Positions 18,665-27,908 are shown, counted from the first letter of the stretch. The stretch: 64,000 nucleotides of DNA from Gammaproteobacteria bacterium (GCA_004172865.1 SEBV01000005.1:124001-188000); one strand, 5' to 3'. The notes: a model not told the origin generated them from the letters alone. Program-made: numbers and translations.

Positions 18665-19645
18665 ATGCAAAGCTTGATGCAAAAATTAACACCGAGTTTG
18701 CGCGCAGATCGTGTTAATCCGGAATTAATGCGTTTGATTAATACCATATTGGATGCGAGTAAAGATATCGCCATAAGTGTAAGCCAGGGCGCTCTCGCTG
18801 GCATTTTAGGTTCCACCCAACATGAAAATGTTCAAGGCGAAACCCAAAAAAAACTGGATGTCATTGCCAACCAAATTATTAAAGATGCGCTCTTAAAAAA
18901 TCCACAGGTGCGCGCACTAGCATCGGAAGAAGAAGACGATGTTGTTGCTGGCAGTCCGACTGGTGCTTATGTGGTTGCGTTCGATCCTTTGGATGGTTCA
19001 TCAAACATCGACATCAACGGGCAAATAGGAACTATTTTTACTATATATAAAGCGCGCAATGATGTACCCGCAAATAGTGAACTGCAATTTCAGCAACAGG
19101 GCAAACAGCAAGTGTGCGCGGGTTACGTGCTTTACGGAGCATCCACTTTATTGGTTATCACTACCGGCGGGCCAACGCGTTGCTTTACGCTAGATTCAAA
19201 GAGTAACCAATTTTTGTTAACAGTACCGGAATTAGCTATCGCAAAAGATACGCAAGAGTTTGCAGTCAATATGGCAAACCAGCGTTTTTGGAATTCGCGG
19301 TTCAAAGATTATATTAGCGATTTAATTTCTGGCGAAACAGGTATTCGCAAGAAACGTTTTAATATGCGCTGGAACGCCGCTATGGTGGGTGATGTGCACC
19401 GCTTATTAATTCGCGGTGGGATTTTTATGTATCCATCCGATTCTCGTGATCCAAAACAACCGGCAAAACTGCGTTTACTTTACGAAGCTAATCCTATGGC
19501 GATGCTGGTAGAGAACGCGGGTGGTAAAGCATTTAATGAGTCTGAGCGAATTTTGGATATAGTGCCGACTACATTGCATCAACGAGTTCCCGTTATTATG
19601 GGTTCTGCGAATGAAGTGGATTCTTGTCTGATTTATTTACGATAG
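18665..19645 (+). CDS. fbp: Class I fructose-1,6-bisphosphatase
   Basis: A 326-residue enzyme hydrolysing fructose-1,6-bisphosphate to fructose-6-phosphate, the committed step of gluconeogenesis. The metal-binding signature [12 protein letters not shown] is intact, with ASEEEDD upstream and [14 protein letters not shown] later. It follows fba by 5 bases. With tpiA and fba it could turn the triose from KDG cleavage into hexose phosphate, a useful ability when uronates are the only carbon source. Confidence 0.96.
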   Translation: MQSLMQKLTPSLRADRVNPELMRLINTILDASKDIAISVSQGALAGILGSTQHENVQGETQKKLDVIANQIIKDALLKNPQVRALASEEEDDVVAGSPTGAYVVAFDPLDGSSNIDINGQIGTIFTIYKARNDVPANSELQFQQQGKQQVCAGYVLYGASTLLVITTGGPTRCFTLDSKSNQFLLTVPELAIAKDTQEFAVNMANQRFWNSRFKDYISDLISGETGIRKKRFNMRWNAAMVGDVHRLLIRGGIFMYPSDSRDPKQPAKLRLLYEANPMAMLVENAGGKAFNESERILDIVPTTLHQRVPVIMGSANEVDSCLIYLR

Positions 19646-19689
19646 TGTTAGGAAATCGCGTTTTATCCAGAATTAAAACGCGATTCTTT

Positions 19690-20790
19690 TTAAAATATTT
19701 TGTTCGATGGTTTCCAGTCACCTAAAATTTTTTCCAGCGTATATTTTTCTGCGTCTGCAGCATCCAACTGGCGGTGCTTATTATTAACAATCGCTCCTGC
19801 ACCTGTACTTTTGTATTCAAAAAAACGCGCATCTTCCGGCAAGAAATTTTTTCTTCCAACGTCTTTAGCTGTACCGCCCATGCTGTACCAACCATCTATA
19901 GTTATGTGCGAATCCATCCAGGTTTTAATGAAAACCGATTTACCAACTGCATCAGGGTCGGCATAACGCCCATCTGCAAATGTCGTAGTGGGGTGCCAGG
20001 GACGACCCAATGGTGTTGAATTATCCGGCACAGATTCAGCGCGAGTTAAACGACAATGTAAAAACGTTAAGCCATATTCAGACGTAATATTTGTTGAAGG
20101 CGCAGTGATAAATCCGTACGGATTATTAAGCTTCCCACGCGCTAAGGTTTTTATTTCGGAATTGGTGAAAACTGCATTACCTTTGCCAAAAATATAATCT
20201 ACATTTCCTGCCACCAATACTTGGTCAAACCAACTGCGGCCAGAATTTACAAATAGAGTATCTTGATTGCCAAGTAATGCTGAATCGCGAATCAACACTT
20301 TATCGCTCGGCGCATCTATAAATAAAGCAACCGCTTGCGAGCCACTAATACGATTAGGATTGTCATTTGCCAAGGCATCATTCACCAAGAAATTAAAATC
20401 ATTTTCAATCGTAAGATTGCTGATGAAAATATCTTGCGCTCGTACAGTGAAAGTGGCGCTACCGGGTGTGCTTAAGGTTTTCCCGGGTTCGAATTCTTTA
20501 CCAGCATAATCGTTGAACACAATTCGCGTTTTTTTAGCATCATCACCGATCAGCTGTAGATTGCTTTTTGTTAGCAGGACTTTTTCGCGATAAATTCCAT
20601 CGTTGATATGTATTCGATATGGTGCAGCAGAATTGTCTGGCGCTGCATCAATAGCGGCTTGAATTTTTTCAAAGCAAGCCGGAGCTTTACGGCAGGATTT
20701 TTTAACAATTGAATTGTATTGTTCGGAATTAACAGAGTTACAGGATAATTGCAGGCAACACAAAAATATAATTGTTAGGATTTTTGCCAT
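19690..20790 (-). CDS. Pectinesterase (carbohydrate esterase family 8)
   Basis: A 366-residue exported enzyme removing methyl esters from homogalacturonan. Family motifs are visible: GNQDTLFV and GNVDYIFGKG, holding the two catalytic aspartates, and the substrate-binding LGRPW. The N-terminus is a hydrophobic signal ending near Cys17 (LQLSC); this could be a lipoprotein like PemB, but the lipobox is imperfect. It is convergent with fbp and reads the same way as the uronate reductase gene upstream. De-esterification prepares pectin for the GH28 enzyme encoded at 26.3 kb. Confidence 0.92.
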   Translation of the reverse strand: MAKILTIIFLCCLQLSCNSVNSEQYNSIVKKSCRKAPACFEKIQAAIDAAPDNSAAPYRIHINDGIYREKVLLTKSNLQLIGDDAKKTRIVFNDYAGKEFEPGKTLSTPGSATFTVRAQDIFISNLTIENDFNFLVNDALANDNPNRISGSQAVALFIDAPSDKVLIRDSALLGNQDTLFVNSGRSWFDQVLVAGNVDYIFGKGNAVFTNSEIKTLARGKLNNPYGFITAPSTNITSEYGLTFLHCRLTRAESVPDNSTPLGRPWHPTTTFADGRYADPDAVGKSVFIKTWMDSHITIDGWYSMGGTAKDVGRKNFLPEDARFFEYKSTGAGAIVNNKHRQLDAADAEKYTLEKILGDWKPSNKIF

Positions 20791-20824
20791 AGTTCGCTCT
20801 TAATTCCATAACGACGCAAAGACC

Positions 20825-20856
20825 ATCAGCGCCTTTAACAAAGGTGCTGATTTTTT
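20825..20856 (+). terminator. Hairpin with T-run between uxuB and the pectinesterase gene
   Basis: ATCAGCGCCTT / AAGGTGCTGAT (one G-T pair, 5-base loop) with a T-run on the plus strand. The neighbouring genes are on the minus strand, where the U-tract after the stem is poor. It may still end or attenuate transcription from uxuB into the pectinesterase gene. Confidence 0.5.
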
Positions 20857-20871
20857 GATAAAATACCAGAC

Positions 20872-22347
20872 TTACGAAAACTCATTTTTTATAGTTTTCA
20901 ACACGCCTTGCGAATAAAATTTTTCTAGCCAACCTATGGTCGTTGCTACGAATCTTTCTTCGTTTATCAAATCCTGCCCAAAAACTTTTGGCAAACCAAC
21001 AATTGCACGAACGGTTGCTTCCGCATTGCTTGCATTTACATCGCTGAGCGTGCGCAATTCTGAAGCGAGTGGATCAGACACTTCTATGGCATTGCCCTTC
21101 TCATCGATTCCTGACACATAACGAATCCAGGCGGCGACACCTAAACAAATGATATCGATATGGCCGTTACTTTTAAGCTGCACTCGCAAGCTTTCAAGTA
21201 ACCGCTGCGGCAATTTTTGCGAACCATCCATTGCGATTTGCCAGGTGCGGTGCTTAAGCGCTTTATTCGAAAAGCGATCACGCAATTGCTGCTTGTAAGC
21301 TTCTATATCAAAACCATCAGGAGTGTTGAGCGTTTCACCTGCTTCGCGCGCCATATAAAGTTTAATCATGTTAACGAAAGCAGGTTCACTCATGACTTCG
21401 CTAATATAATCAAAACCAGACAGGTAGCCGGTATAGGCCATAGTTGAATGCGCACCATTTAATAAACGTAATTTAATTTTTTCAAACACGCGCACATCGT
21501 CAACTAAAAGCGCGCCCGCTTTTTCCCACTGCGGCCGGCCATCAGAAAATTTATCTTCAATAACCCATTGCGAAAAAGGCTCGGCAATCACAACGCCTTC
21601 ATCGCGCACGCCAAGGCGAGCTTCAATATCGCGGCGATCATCATCGGTAGTAGCGGGAACTATGCGATCAATCATAGTGGATGGAAAACGTGTATTGCTG
21701 CGAATCCAATCTGCTAAATCTTTAGATATTTTTTCTGCAAATTGTAAAACAACTTTTTCAAGCACTTCGCCATTATTCGGAAGGTTATCGCAACTTAACA
21801 CCGTAAAACTTTTTGTACCTGCTTTGTAACGTTCGTTAAGCGCAGCAACTAGAAACCCAATCGCTGATTTTGGCTGCGTGAGATTTTCAAGATCGTGTTG
21901 GATATCAGGATGAAAGCCATTTAAATTTCCAGTGGCCGGATCATGGCAATAACCTTTTTCGGTTACGGTCATTGAAACAATTTTAATATTGGGCTGCGCC
22001 ATAACGCTGACCAATGCTGCGGGATTTTCCGGTGCAACTATATTTTGAATTACAGCACCGATTAATTGTAATTTTTCACCATCACCGGAACGCTCGACCA
22101 AGGTATACAAACCATCCTGCGGCGCTAATTGATCACGCACTGTTGCGGAACGTAAACTACAACCAATAATTCCCCAATCACCACAAAATTGATTGAGCAC
22201 AGCTTCAGTATAAAACGCTTGGTGCGCGCGATGAAATGCACCAATTCCCAAATGCACAATACCAGCACGCAAACTGCTGCGATCATAGTGCGGCAAAATT
22301 ACATCTGAAGGAAGTGATGCAATATTTGCTTGATTCAATCTATTCAT
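20872..22347 (-). CDS. uxuB: Mannitol dehydrogenase-family oxidoreductase, probable fructuronate reductase
   Basis: A 491-residue NAD-dependent polyol/uronate dehydrogenase. The N-terminal GIVHLGIGAFHRAHQA and central SCDNLPNNG, IDRIVPATTDDDRRD and LLNGAHSTMAY are typical of the UxuB/mannitol 2-dehydrogenase group rather than of UxaB tagaturonate reductase. The nearby kdgK and altronate dehydratase favour a uronate role, although a mannitol or other hexitol substrate cannot be excluded. The frame reaches a TTG at 22362; the ATG at 22347 with a CGGAAA site 8 bases ahead is preferred. It is divergent from kdgK across 136 bases. Confidence 0.82.
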   Translation of the reverse strand: MNRLNQANIASLPSDVILPHYDRSSLRAGIVHLGIGAFHRAHQAFYTEAVLNQFCGDWGIIGCSLRSATVRDQLAPQDGLYTLVERSGDGEKLQLIGAVIQNIVAPENPAALVSVMAQPNIKIVSMTVTEKGYCHDPATGNLNGFHPDIQHDLENLTQPKSAIGFLVAALNERYKAGTKSFTVLSCDNLPNNGEVLEKVVLQFAEKISKDLADWIRSNTRFPSTMIDRIVPATTDDDRRDIEARLGVRDEGVVIAEPFSQWVIEDKFSDGRPQWEKAGALLVDDVRVFEKIKLRLLNGAHSTMAYTGYLSGFDYISEVMSEPAFVNMIKLYMAREAGETLNTPDGFDIEAYKQQLRDRFSNKALKHRTWQIAMDGSQKLPQRLLESLRVQLKSNGHIDIICLGVAAWIRYVSGIDEKGNAIEVSDPLASELRTLSDVNASNAEATVRAIVGLPKVFGQDLINEERFVATTIGWLEKFYSQGVLKTIKNEFS

Positions 22348-22483
22348 AAAAATTTCCGACAAAGTTTTTAAAATTTAATATAAAAAATAATTCTGGGAAT
22401 TGCATTTTTTCGGTGATATATTTTAATCAAGTTTATGTAAATAATAATCAATTTAACAACTGATATTTCAACCGGAATTTTTT

Positions 22484-23431
22484 ATGGCACATATAGCAGC
22501 GATTGGCGAAGTCATGGTGGAGCTTGCTCCATTTCCTATTGACACACCTGAAACAAAAGATCGCGATATTATGGCGCTGTCGTTTGCGGGCGACACTTAC
22601 AACACTTCTGTTTATATGGCACGTCTTGGATTACAAACGTCCTACGTAACAAATCTGGGTGAAGACACTTATTCAGAAAAAATTATGCAGCGTATGGAAA
22701 ACGAAAATATTGGCACCGGCATGATTCAGCGTTTACCTGGTCGCTCACCTGGTTTGTATATTATTCGCAACACACCTGATGGCGAACGCGAATTTTTTTA
22801 CTGGCGCAAAGAAGCCCCCGCCCGTGAATTATTTTCTACTGCAGAAAATTGCGATCTTCTCTTTGAACAACTTAAAGAATGCGATTGTGTTTATTTAAGT
22901 GGGATTACGCTTGCCATTATCGGCGAAACAGCGCGTCAACACTTACTCGCCGTGCTACAAAAATTGCGCGCTCATGGTGTGACAGTCGCATTCGACAGCA
23001 ATTACCGCCCTCGCCTGTGGAACGATAAAGAACAAGCGCAAACTGCTATGCTACAAGTTATGCAACACACCGATATTGCATTGCTTACACTCGACGATGA
23101 ACTTTTGCTATGGGGCGATGACACTATTGAAGGCAGCAAACAACGCTATGCTCATTGCAATTTGCGCGAATTAATTTTAAAACGCGGCGCAGAAGATGCG
23201 GTTATTATTACCGCCAACTCACAAGTTCATATTCCCGTTCCACCGGTTGCGAATGTTATTGATACCACCGGTGCAGGTGATACCTTTAATGCTGGCTACC
23301 TCGCAGCACGCTTGCAAAATGCATCTGCTGAAGATGCCGCACGCCAGGGCATTCGCTGCGCCGGTATCATTATTCGCCATCGCGGTGCAGTGATTGAAAA
23401 ATCAGTTTTTGATAAAGAACTTGGCGCTTAA
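22484..23431 (+). CDS. kdgK: 2-dehydro-3-deoxygluconokinase (KDG kinase)
   Basis: A 315-residue PfkB/ribokinase-family sugar kinase that phosphorylates 2-keto-3-deoxygluconate to KDPG. Visible features: the N-terminal IGEVMVELAP, the substrate-binding FAGDTYNTSVYMARLG, FYWRKEAPAREL, and the ATP/anion-hole motif DTTGAGDTFNAGYLAAR with catalytic Asp. It receives KDG from the KduI-KduD branch and from altronate/mannonate dehydration. The KDPG aldolase needed next is not in the window. Confidence 0.93.
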   Translation: MAHIAAIGEVMVELAPFPIDTPETKDRDIMALSFAGDTYNTSVYMARLGLQTSYVTNLGEDTYSEKIMQRMENENIGTGMIQRLPGRSPGLYIIRNTPDGEREFFYWRKEAPARELFSTAENCDLLFEQLKECDCVYLSGITLAIIGETARQHLLAVLQKLRAHGVTVAFDSNYRPRLWNDKEQAQTAMLQVMQHTDIALLTLDDELLLWGDDTIEGSKQRYAHCNLRELILKRGAEDAVIITANSQVHIPVPPVANVIDTTGAGDTFNAGYLAARLQNASAEDAARQGIRCAGIIIRHRGAVIEKSVFDKELGA

Positions 23432-23455
23432 TGGCCGGGAATTATTTGTTACTAA

Positions 23456-23479
23456 GCCGCGTTTTTACGCGGCTTTTTT
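23456..23479 (+). terminator. Terminator after kdgK
   Basis: Perfect 7-base stem GCCGCGT / ACGCGGC with a TTTT loop, followed by six T residues. The T-run overlaps the stop codon of the convergent VOC gene. Confidence 0.88.
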
Positions 23480-23864
23480 ATTTCAACATCGGCACGCCGC
23501 GTTTGCATAACTGAATTGCCAGCCCCCACGGGTCACGCATCATTACTAAATGTGAACCATCTTTGGTGCGAACTTCTTCGGCAAAGCTTGCGCCAACTGC
23601 TTCCAACTCAGAACGTTTTTGTTCAGGGTTATCGCACACAAATGCAAGGTGCAATAACAGCGGATTCATGCTCGCGTAATCGGGAACTTGATCCGGTGGA
23701 TTATTATAAATTTCCACCATCACTTGACCACTGTCATCACCGAGAAAATGCGTTAGGGTATTGCCATCCGATTTTCTAACAATCACCAATCCCATATGAC
23801 TCACATACCAATTTGCCATAGCGACAGGGTCAGCAACATTAATGGCAAAATGTTCTATTTTCAT
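23478..23864 (-). CDS. VOC (glyoxalase/bleomycin-resistance) family protein
   Basis: A 128-residue single-domain protein of the vicinal oxygen chelate fold: MKIEHFAINVADPVAMANWY at the start, LLHLAFVCDNPEQ in the middle and MRDPWGLAIQLCKR near the end, with the expected beta-alpha-beta-beta-beta spacing. The metal-ligand positions (His5, His of LLHLAF, Glu of VMVEIYN) look present, but the substrate is unknown. The longer frame to 23921 adds a non-family extension; the ATG at 23864 is preferred. It is convergent with kdgK; any link to uronate metabolism is unproven. Confidence 0.83.
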   Translation of the reverse strand: MKIEHFAINVADPVAMANWYVSHMGLVIVRKSDGNTLTHFLGDDSGQVMVEIYNNPPDQVPDYASMNPLLLHLAFVCDNPEQKRSELEAVGASFAEEVRTKDGSHLVMMRDPWGLAIQLCKRGVPMLK

Positions 23865-24139
23865 AAATAAGAAACCATACTTTCGGCTTATGTAGGACTC
23901 TAGATCAATACTGGTGGGCACTAGTATACCAGATGACTTAGAATTCTATTGTATACCAGCAAACTGAAAACTGTTATTGCCCACAATCAGGGATGAATGT
24001 CGGTGAATTCAGCACAAGATTCTCCAAGATAGAGAAATCTTGGAATTTAGCTGGGACCGATTTCTAAATTATTTTTCATAAAAAAGATTATTTGTGGCAC
24101 GCCAAGAATTTCAATCAACTTGAGATTACAAACATTCAA

Positions 24140-25660
24140 TTAAACAGTCGCGCCTATTTTCCACGGTGTGAATTCATTGTCACCGTAGCCTAGCAATTCA
24201 CTTTTCGTTGCTTCGCCGGATGCAATTTTTAAAATATCCTGAAATATTTTTTCACCGCACTCATACAGACTTATTTCGCCATCCAAAACGCCGCCGCAAT
24301 TAATATCTATATCTTCTTTCATGCGTTCGTAGAGCGGCGTATTGCTGGATAATTTAATGCATGGTGCAGGCTTGCAGCCAAACGCTGACCCGCGCCCGGT
24401 AGTAAAACAAATAATTTGTGCGCCTGATGCGACTTGGCCCGTGGCAGATACCGGGTCATAGCCTGGGCTATCCATAAATACCAAGCCTTTTTGCCTAATA
24501 TCTTCTGCGTATAAATAAACGCCATTCAAATTAGTCGACCCGCTTTTAGCTTGTGCGCCCAGAGATTTTTCCATGATGGTCGTTAAGCCACCGGCTTTAT
24601 TGCCAGGCGAGGGATTATTGTTTAATTCAAAATCATTGCGCGCGGTGTACTCTTCCCACCAACGAATGCGTGCTAATAATTGTTCGGCCACCTCGGAGTT
24701 GGCGGCGCGCTGCGTGAGTAAATGCTCTGCGCCGTAAATTTCTGGCGTCTCGGATAAAATCACCGTACCGCCGTGGCGAATTAAAATATCGCCTGCAATT
24801 CCAAGCGCAGGATTCGCGGTCACACCAGAGAGCGCATCTGAACCGCCGCATTGCAAACCCACCATGAGTTCACTTGCCGGTACGGTTTCGCGTTGATATT
24901 TATTTACCAGCGGCAACATCTCGCGCAAGGTTGCTATGCCTTTTTCAATCGACACGCGCGTTCCGCCGGTATCCTGAATTGTGTAGGAACAAAAAGTATC
25001 GCTATCGGCCAATCCACTTTCTTGCAACACACGGCTTACTTGCATGGTTTCACAACCGAGTCCGACCATCATCACACCACCGAAATTAGGATGACGCGCA
25101 TAACCGTCGAAAGTGCGGCGCAATGTTTCGTAACCTTCGCCGTCGGAACGCATACCGCAGCCAGTTTCATGCGTGAGCGCGACTACGCCATCAACATTGG
25201 GATAATTTTTTAATTCGCCGGAAAACGTAAAATGTTGGGCAATCGCACGCGCTACAGTCGCGGAGCAATTTACGGTGGTGAGAATTCCAATAAAGTTGCG
25301 AGTGCCAACTTTGCCATTGGCGCGCTTGTAACCTTGAAAGGTAGCGCGAGCTGATTCAGGAACAAATTGAGTGGGCGTTGCCTTACTGCAAAAGCCGTAA
25401 TCTTTATCCGCTTCACCCATCACGCAATTGTGAACATGCACATGTGAACCGGCGGCGATGAATTGATTGGCAAACCCCATGGTTTGGCCGTACTTCAAAA
25501 TGGCTTCGCCATTATTGATATCGCGCAAGGCAACTTTGTGCAGCGCTGGAACATCCGTCGCTAAACGTACCTCGGAATTAATTAGGTGCGTTCCTGCAGG
25601 TAACGCCACTTTGCAAATGCCGACATTATCCAACTCATGCAAACGAAGAATGTTGCTCAC
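24140..25660 (-). CDS. uxaA: Altronate dehydratase (UxaA family)
   Basis: A 506-residue iron-dependent dehydratase converting D-altronate to 2-keto-3-deoxygluconate. It has an N-terminal SAF domain ending in the HVHNCVMGE segment (about residues 1-90), then the larger catalytic domain beginning GYKRANGKVGTRNFIGILTTVNCSA, with GLQCGGSDALSG and conserved cysteines. Galactarate dehydratase is a close relative, but the SAF-containing single chain and the pathway context favour altronate. The start is GTG (AGGTGGG site directly upstream). It reads divergently from the GH28 gene across the operator-rich spacer. Confidence 0.92.
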   Translation of the reverse strand: MSNILRLHELDNVGICKVALPAGTHLINSEVRLATDVPALHKVALRDINNGEAILKYGQTMGFANQFIAAGSHVHVHNCVMGEADKDYGFCSKATPTQFVPESARATFQGYKRANGKVGTRNFIGILTTVNCSATVARAIAQHFTFSGELKNYPNVDGVVALTHETGCGMRSDGEGYETLRRTFDGYARHPNFGGVMMVGLGCETMQVSRVLQESGLADSDTFCSYTIQDTGGTRVSIEKGIATLREMLPLVNKYQRETVPASELMVGLQCGGSDALSGVTANPALGIAGDILIRHGGTVILSETPEIYGAEHLLTQRAANSEVAEQLLARIRWWEEYTARNDFELNNNPSPGNKAGGLTTIMEKSLGAQAKSGSTNLNGVYLYAEDIRQKGLVFMDSPGYDPVSATGQVASGAQIICFTTGRGSAFGCKPAPCIKLSSNTPLYERMKEDIDINCGGVLDGEISLYECGEKIFQDILKIASGEATKSELLGYGDNEFTPWKIGATV

Positions 25661-25739
25661 AGACCCACCTAATAGTTACTACGGTATAAACGATTTTTAG
25701 CGACGCATTTGTTCAAAATCTGGTGCCAGAAGAAAAACA

Positions 25740-25755
25740 GGCGCCTTGCGGCGCC
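25740..25755. repeat. GGCGCC hairpin in the uxaA leader
   Basis: Two GGCGCC palindromes separated by TTGC form a 6-base GC stem. It lies within the probable 5' leader of uxaA, 10 bases from the plus-strand terminator structure. Confidence 0.55.
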
Positions 25756-25765
25756 CAAATCGGCA

Positions 25766-25790
25766 ATGGTATTCGGTCAATACCATTTTT
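25766..25790 (+). terminator. Plus-strand intrinsic terminator with no upstream plus-strand gene
   Basis: Perfect 8-base stem ATGGTATT / AATACCAT with a 5-base loop followed by TTTTT. No plus-strand gene precedes it for 2.3 kb, since kdgK already ends in its own terminator at 23479. It could end an antisense or small RNA, or act as a leader hairpin of uxaA on the other strand. Confidence 0.65.
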
Positions 25791-25847
25791 AGACTAGCAC
25801 CCTAAATATTTGCCACGCAACTCACCCTCCGCAGCGAAATGGGAGGT

Positions 25848-25861
25848 GTGAAACGTTTACA
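25848..25861. promoter_or_regulatory. LacI/GalR-type operator
   Basis: GTGAAACGTTTACA, centred on CG. The right half is identical to that of the palindromic site at 40877; the left half is diverged. It lies 188 bases from the uxaA start. Confidence 0.5.
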
Positions 25862-26007
25862 TAAAACAAAATTGGGTTTTTAAGGGTATCTATCCCACCG
25901 TCAGAAGCTTTATCGCAATCAATCCCGCTTCAGAACGCAATTTGTAGGATTTATCTTTCGTAAAAATATTTTCACCTTTTTTGAAAATATTTTATTTATG
26001 GAAGATA

Positions 26008-26021
26008 TGAAACCGATTACA
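26008..26021. promoter_or_regulatory. LacI/GalR-type operator
   Basis: TGAAACCGATTACA, central CG, right half identical to that of the tpiA site. It lies 19 bases left of the next operator. Confidence 0.5.
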
Positions 26022-26039
26022 TAATTATAACAAGCAAAA

Positions 26040-26053
26040 TGTAATCGTTTACA
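26040..26053. promoter_or_regulatory. LacI/GalR-type operator
   Basis: TGTAATCGTTTACA, the exact reverse complement of the site upstream of tpiA at 16422-16435. Its centre is 32 bases from that of the preceding operator, about three helical turns, compatible with co-operative binding. Confidence 0.6.
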
Positions 26054-26315
26054 GTAAAAATATTAGTTAAAACAGACTAAAAAAACTCATTTTGGTAGAA
26101 AATTTTATATCGAAGGTTGTTGCTTTTATTTATTCCGTTCTTCACAATTAAAAACAGCTTGATATGTGAAATTGGTTTTAGCTTCATTTAGCAGACAATA
26201 AATAGGCGACAGGCACCGATAGCCAGACGCCAGTTGTAGATGAATACCCAATCAACTTTCAGCTGATAACAAGCACGCGGCACATCCACTAATAACGATC
26301 ACGAGTGAGCTGGCT

Positions 26316-27743
26316 TTGAAGAATTCCTTTAGTCAATTAAAGCGTCGTAGCTTTCTCGGCCTAATGTCCGCGGGTATGGCGGGATGCGCCCTATCGCAAG
26401 ACCAGCACAGCAATAACATTAACCGCGCCTCTAAAAATGCATGGGCACTCGCGGATGAAATTGTTCGAAATACCAAGGCGCCGAAATTTGCTGATCAAGT
26501 TTTTTCAGTCATTGATTTCGGCGCTAAAGGCGATGGCGTTTACAACAACACTGAAGTCTTCGCCAGCGCAATTGCGAGATGCCATCAAGGTGGCGGCGGA
26601 AAAGTCGTCGTGCCGAAAGGCAATTTTCTAACCGGCCCAATTCATTTGTTATCCAATGTGAATTTGCATTTGGAAGAAGGTTGCACGCTGCTATTTAGCA
26701 CCAATCCTAACGATTATTTGCCCGCCGTTTTAACACGTTGGGAAGGCATGGAACTGATGGGATATTCGCCATTGGTCTACGCCTATCAACAGGAAAATAT
26801 TGCGCTCACCGGCAAAGGCAAACTGAATGGCCAAGCCAACGAGACTACCTGGTGGCCGTGGAAAGGTGGCGAGCAATGGGGAAAACCTGGCATCGCCACC
26901 CAAGCAAAGGCGCGCAAACTTTTAGAAATTGATACAGAAGCAAATCGCCCTGTAAGCGAACGCGTTTACGCTGAAGGCGCGCAATTTCGTCCACCCTTTG
27001 TGCAATTTTATAGCTGCAAAAATATTTTAATTGAAGACGTCACCATCACCCAGTCGCCCTTTTGGTTATTAAACCCGGTGCTTAGCGAGAACGTGATTAT
27101 TCGCGGTGTAACTTGCGATAGCCTCGGCCCAAATTCAGATGGCTGCGACCCGGAATCTTGCAAAAATGTTGTGATCGAAAATTGTTATTTCGATACTGGT
27201 GATGATTGCATTGCGATTAAATCCGGCCGCAATGCCGATGGTCGCCGCATAAATGTTCCCAGCGAAAATATTGTTATTCGCGGCTGCAAAATGCGTAACG
27301 GTCACGGGGGCGTCGTGATTGGTAGCGAAATTTCTGGCGGCGCGCGCAATATTTTTGCAGAAAATTGTGAAATGAGTAGCCACGATCTTGAACGTGGAAT
27401 ACGCATCAAAACCAATTCTGTTCGCGGTGGCACTATCGAAAATGTTTACGTTCGCAATATAAAAATTGGCGATGTACAAACAGCTATCGTCATTGATTTT
27501 AATTACGAAGAAGGCGACAGCGGCAAAAATACACCTTATGTAAAAAATATCGAAGTGCGCGATTTGCATTGCAAAAACGCAAAACAAGTTTTCAACGTAG
27601 CCGGCTACGAACGCTCACCAATTCGCAATTTACATTTAATAAACGCGCAATTTGAGCAAGCCGAAAATATCGGCGTGCTCCAACACATGGATGATTTTTT
27701 TGTAAAAGATGTAAGCATTCATGGCAAACCATTTTCAATCTGA
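26316..27743 (+). CDS. Glycoside hydrolase family 28 (polygalacturonase-like), Tat-exported
   Basis: A 475-residue parallel beta-helix enzyme cleaving galacturonan. The four GH28 signatures occur in order: NSDGCDPESCKNV, TGDDCIAIKSG, GHGGVVIGSE and RGIRIKT, which supply the three catalytic aspartates, the His and the substrate-binding Arg-Lys. The N-terminus LKRRSFLGLMSAGMAGC is a twin-arginine signal with a possible lipobox cysteine, suggesting export in folded form and membrane anchoring. The best start is a TTG at 26316. LacI-type operators lie 260-470 bases upstream. Exo versus endo action cannot be decided. Confidence 0.92.
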   Translation: MKNSFSQLKRRSFLGLMSAGMAGCALSQDQHSNNINRASKNAWALADEIVRNTKAPKFADQVFSVIDFGAKGDGVYNNTEVFASAIARCHQGGGGKVVVPKGNFLTGPIHLLSNVNLHLEEGCTLLFSTNPNDYLPAVLTRWEGMELMGYSPLVYAYQQENIALTGKGKLNGQANETTWWPWKGGEQWGKPGIATQAKARKLLEIDTEANRPVSERVYAEGAQFRPPFVQFYSCKNILIEDVTITQSPFWLLNPVLSENVIIRGVTCDSLGPNSDGCDPESCKNVVIENCYFDTGDDCIAIKSGRNADGRRINVPSENIVIRGCKMRNGHGGVVIGSEISGGARNIFAENCEMSSHDLERGIRIKTNSVRGGTIENVYVRNIKIGDVQTAIVIDFNYEEGDSGKNTPYVKNIEVRDLHCKNAKQVFNVAGYERSPIRNLHLINAQFEQAENIGVLQHMDDFFVKDVSIHGKPFSI

Positions 27744-27908
27744 GTGAATAAAGATCATTTAGGTCGCACAATAATTTCAGATATCTGAAAAAAACAGCCG
27801 CTGTGCCAACAACGGCGAAGAAGGATTGTTAGCTAGGGTCAAACGTAGCAAGCATTAAATATCACAAACGCTAATGTGATTTACCAACAATAAATATGGG
27901 GATAGCAA

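Larger units (their letters stand above)
25661..26315. other. 655-base divergent control region of uxaA and the GH28 gene
   Basis: Non-coding. It contains, from left to right: a weak operator-like TATAAACGATTTTT near the uxaA start (25685-25698), a GGCGCC-TTGC-GGCGCC hairpin (25740-25755), a plus-strand intrinsic terminator (25766-25790), and three LacI-type operators (25848, 26008, 26040). The remaining stretch to 26315 is AT-rich, with no recognised element. Confidence 0.6.

Noticed and set aside
27861-27880. ATCACA-N8-TGTGAT as a CRP site before the TonB receptor gene
   Set aside because: The arms are in the inverse order of the CRP consensus (TGTGA-N6-TCACA) and the spacing is wrong; at most a small hairpin.
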